A DNA stretch of 64,000 nucleotides, taken from NCBI GenBank assembly GCA_019828595.1, contig JAHQRK010000019.1, forward strand, positions 744,001 through 808,000, written 5' to 3'. Under the pieces are notes generated by a model. The model searched no databases. It was not told the origin of the DNA and saw only the letters and a program-made list of their open reading frames with translations. Position numbers and translations under genes: made by a program. This document shows, piece after piece, positions 62,243 to 64,000 of this stretch. Position 1 is the stretch's first letter. Each line of letters starts with the position of its first letter. This DNA comes from Aphanomyces cochlioides (taxonomy: Eukaryota > Oomycota > Saprolegniomycetes > Saprolegniales > Verrucalvaceae).

Positions 62243-62797
62243 TTAGTCGGTCGGGTTGAGCAGGAACGCCATGGACAGTCGGGGCGACGACACGGTGGCT
62301 TTCTCCATACGTCGCGAGAGCTCATCGCCGTGATCTTCTTCGTAGTCTAGACCAGGTTCTGTCTTGATCTCCGGTTTGACATGGCCATCGGCGGCCGCCG
62401 CGGCGGCAGCTGCAGCTTTGGCCTTGGCGGCTTCTTTCAAGCGGCGACGGCGTTCGCGTTGGTATGCGTTGCGTTTGTCTCGATTCTTGAGGTCGTACGC
62501 TTTGGCATATGCGAGGATCTTGTCGCGGTTGCGGGCGTACCATAGTTTCTTGCGCTCCAAGTCGCGGCCGATGTTTTTCTGGCGGTACGTTTTGAATCGA
62601 TGGAGTTCCGTCTCGCGGTTGCGTTTGTAGTACTCCTTTCCATACGCGCTGAGCTTTTCCTTGTGCGCTTCGTAGTAGATTTTCATCCGCGCGATCTCCT
62701 TGTCCTTGTTCTTGGCGTAGTACGCTTTGCGGTAGTCCAAGTGCGACGTCGCAGACGATTCAGACGACGCATGCGATGCTGTGGGAGACGATGCCAT
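62243..62797 (-). CDS. Nuclear-type protein with a Tyr/Asn/Lys/Asp repeat
   Basis: Not recognised. 184 residues, intronless. The middle (about 22-110) holds six tandem units of 14 to 16 residues: YYAKNKDKE, YYEAHKEKL, YYKRNRETEL, YRQKNIGRDL, WYARNRDKIL and YDLKNRDKRN, each with an aromatic, then Asn/His and a Lys/Arg-Asp/Glu-Lys/Arg step, predicted as helix. A basic stretch QRERRRRLKEAAK, an Ala run and a sumoylation-type PEIKTEPG follow. The head is Ser/Ala-rich. The Lys/Arg content suits a nucleic-acid binder in the nucleus. Confidence 0.65.
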   Translation of the reverse strand: MASSPTASHASSESSATSHLDYRKAYYAKNKDKEIARMKIYYEAHKEKLSAYGKEYYKRNRETELHRFKTYRQKNIGRDLERKKLWYARNRDKILAYAKAYDLKNRDKRNAYQRERRRRLKEAAKAKAAAAAAAAADGHVKPEIKTEPGLDYEEDHGDELSRRMEKATVSSPRLSMAFLLNPTD

Positions 62798-62857
62798 CGA
62801 TCACACTCGAGAAGAATTCAAAAATGGCACAAGCTCGCGATCAACTGACCCATGACA

Positions 62858-64000
62858 GCCAATATCTCCCCATGGTCATTGGCTCCTTTTCGAACGAATG
62901 CGCAAGATGTGGAACCAATCTTTGATCCAACATTGAGAGTGAGACTTGGACGTCCGTCGCCCAGTCGGCAGTCGGCCGGGAACGAACGCATTGCGCAAAT
63001 CCAGTCGTCAGTGCAATGCAACATTTCTATGTTGACGGTCCAGATCGCGCGCGACGGGAACAACGACAACGAGGGGAAGAAGAACGAGGTCTTCCATCGA
63101 GGTTCGGACGCAGTTCGAACAGCAGAGAGAGAGAGGTCGACATGGTGTTGACGATGCACCATCTGTGTCGCCTGAGGGGGTGTGACACCGAGTGGGATCT
63201 CGATCAGGTGGCCTTTTGACGAGTTTAAACCCCTCGAGGAATATCATTTGGAGCGAGAAGAGGATGACGAGAGGACATCCATCGATTCAACAAAATCGCC
63301 CTCGCATACCGCCACTTTGTTTTCTCAGCCCATGTTCTTCTCCACAAAGTTGGACCTCCCCCTCGTCCAAGACACGCATGACGGTCGGACTCCTTCGATA
63401 TTTCATCGGCTGTCTTGCTTCTCTCGACGAACACCAGTCAATGGCGACGAGAGGAGCGCGTCGGCAACGGAGCGAGAGGAGCATGAACGTTCGATAAAGC
63501 AGTCGGGACTGAGGATTGATTTGTTGAAGCACATCTCGTATAGGAATTCGCCCTGAGAAGTGGACGCGACCACAAGAAAACTCTGGCGCTGTCCGATTTG
63601 TCCAACCAAGCTTCTCTCGTGGGTGTTTCGTCCGATGGAACATGACGTCAAGATCCACACGTTGGAACTCTTTGACTCCACAACATGTTTAACGTCCGCG
63701 GCGTTTAATTCGACCGTGTGGTGGAATCATGTCATGACAAGCCTGAGTGGAGCGTGAGCAACGACGAGAAATTGACGTTCAAGCTTTCTCGCGTCGCGGC
63801 GCAAATTCTTGTGGCGTCCATCGCGTCCAAGAGGAAGAAGATCGAGGCGAATCTCAGAACGACGACAGACTACAGTGGCAGCGTGATGCTTTCAGAAATC
63901 TCATCCAAGAGGACATGAACCTCTCCTCTCTTTTCTCTCTATCACGAGCATCTTCGCGGACGACAGCAGCATGGAGAAAGAGTTGTCGGATTACGGATTG
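62858..64000 (+). CDS. Unresolved coding sequence, truncated at the window end
   Basis: Overlapping frames suggest a plus-strand gene but no model is secure. The frame at 63016 (MQHFYVDGPDRARREQRQRG) joins by a 31-base intron near 63205-63235 to one continuing HLEREEDDERTSIDSTK. Near the end, an acidic frame (DRLQWQRDAFRNLIQEDMNL at about 63870-63920) is open to the window edge, with no route from the earlier frames found. Another piece, LWRCPICPTKLLSW (63575), is Cys-rich. A minus-strand frame of 123 codons at 63287-63658 is a competing reading. Confidence 0.25.

Overview
The window looks like nuclear DNA of an oomycete, probably in the Saprolegniales (an Aphanomyces-like water mould). The evidence is very dense gene packing, many 30 to 60 base GT-AG introns, a START-like plus FYVE protein, a bZIP with an NTF2-like tail, and intergenic gaps as short as 13 bases. 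The lineage is inferred; the eukaryotic nature is plain from the introns and from the spliceosome, BET, TSC2 and DNA ligase IV genes.

Layout. 1-437: 3' part of an unknown minus-strand gene. 438-4288: gene-poor, with perfect hairpins, an AT-rich inverted-repeat pair about 1.8 kb apart and a BED-finger relic (a probable decayed hAT-like element). 4289-8711: tuberin/TSC2. 8758-9540 (-): SF3B4. 10437-14202: a TYW3-kelch-TYW2 fusion for wybutosine synthesis. 14357-15371 (-): the tRNA m7G methyltransferase. 16155-17078: a membrane-anchored coiled-coil protein. 17092-17919 (-): a bromodomain-NET protein. 18856-20779: poly(A) polymerase. 21003-37459: one giant gene of roughly 5,000 codons with PH, many C2, DEP, Tudor-like barrels and a helical repeat that I do not recognise. 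37523-37846 (-): glutaredoxin. 37968-41112 (-): secreted, membrane-anchored subtilase. 41360-42637 (-): zuotin-like J protein. 42842-44387: two small or unclear genes. 44798-46342 (-): SH3 protein with a long charged tail. 46946-50178 (-): DNA ligase IV. 50267-51687: two weak minus-strand genes. 52183-55660: a START-like/FYVE/FIST fusion. 55863-59099: DDX46/Prp5. 59141-59876: a protein with an N-terminal membrane anchor and a C-terminal KDEL. 59907-60812 (-): bZIP with NTF2-like domain. 62243-62797 (-): a Tyr/Asn/Lys/Asp repeat protein. 62858-64000: unresolved coding sequence.

Most genes are unrelated housekeeping genes. Two themes recur. RNA processing is represented by SF3B4, DDX46, poly(A) polymerase, TYW2/3 and TRM8; SF3B4 and DDX46 both belong to or act with the U2 snRNP, while TYW2/3 and TRM8 are convergent neighbours that both modify tRNA. 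Membrane or lipid signalling is represented by TSC2, the giant PH/C2 protein and the FYVE-FIST protein. Exon models were spliced by eye from reading frame and GT-AG sites, so individual boundaries may be off by a few codons.
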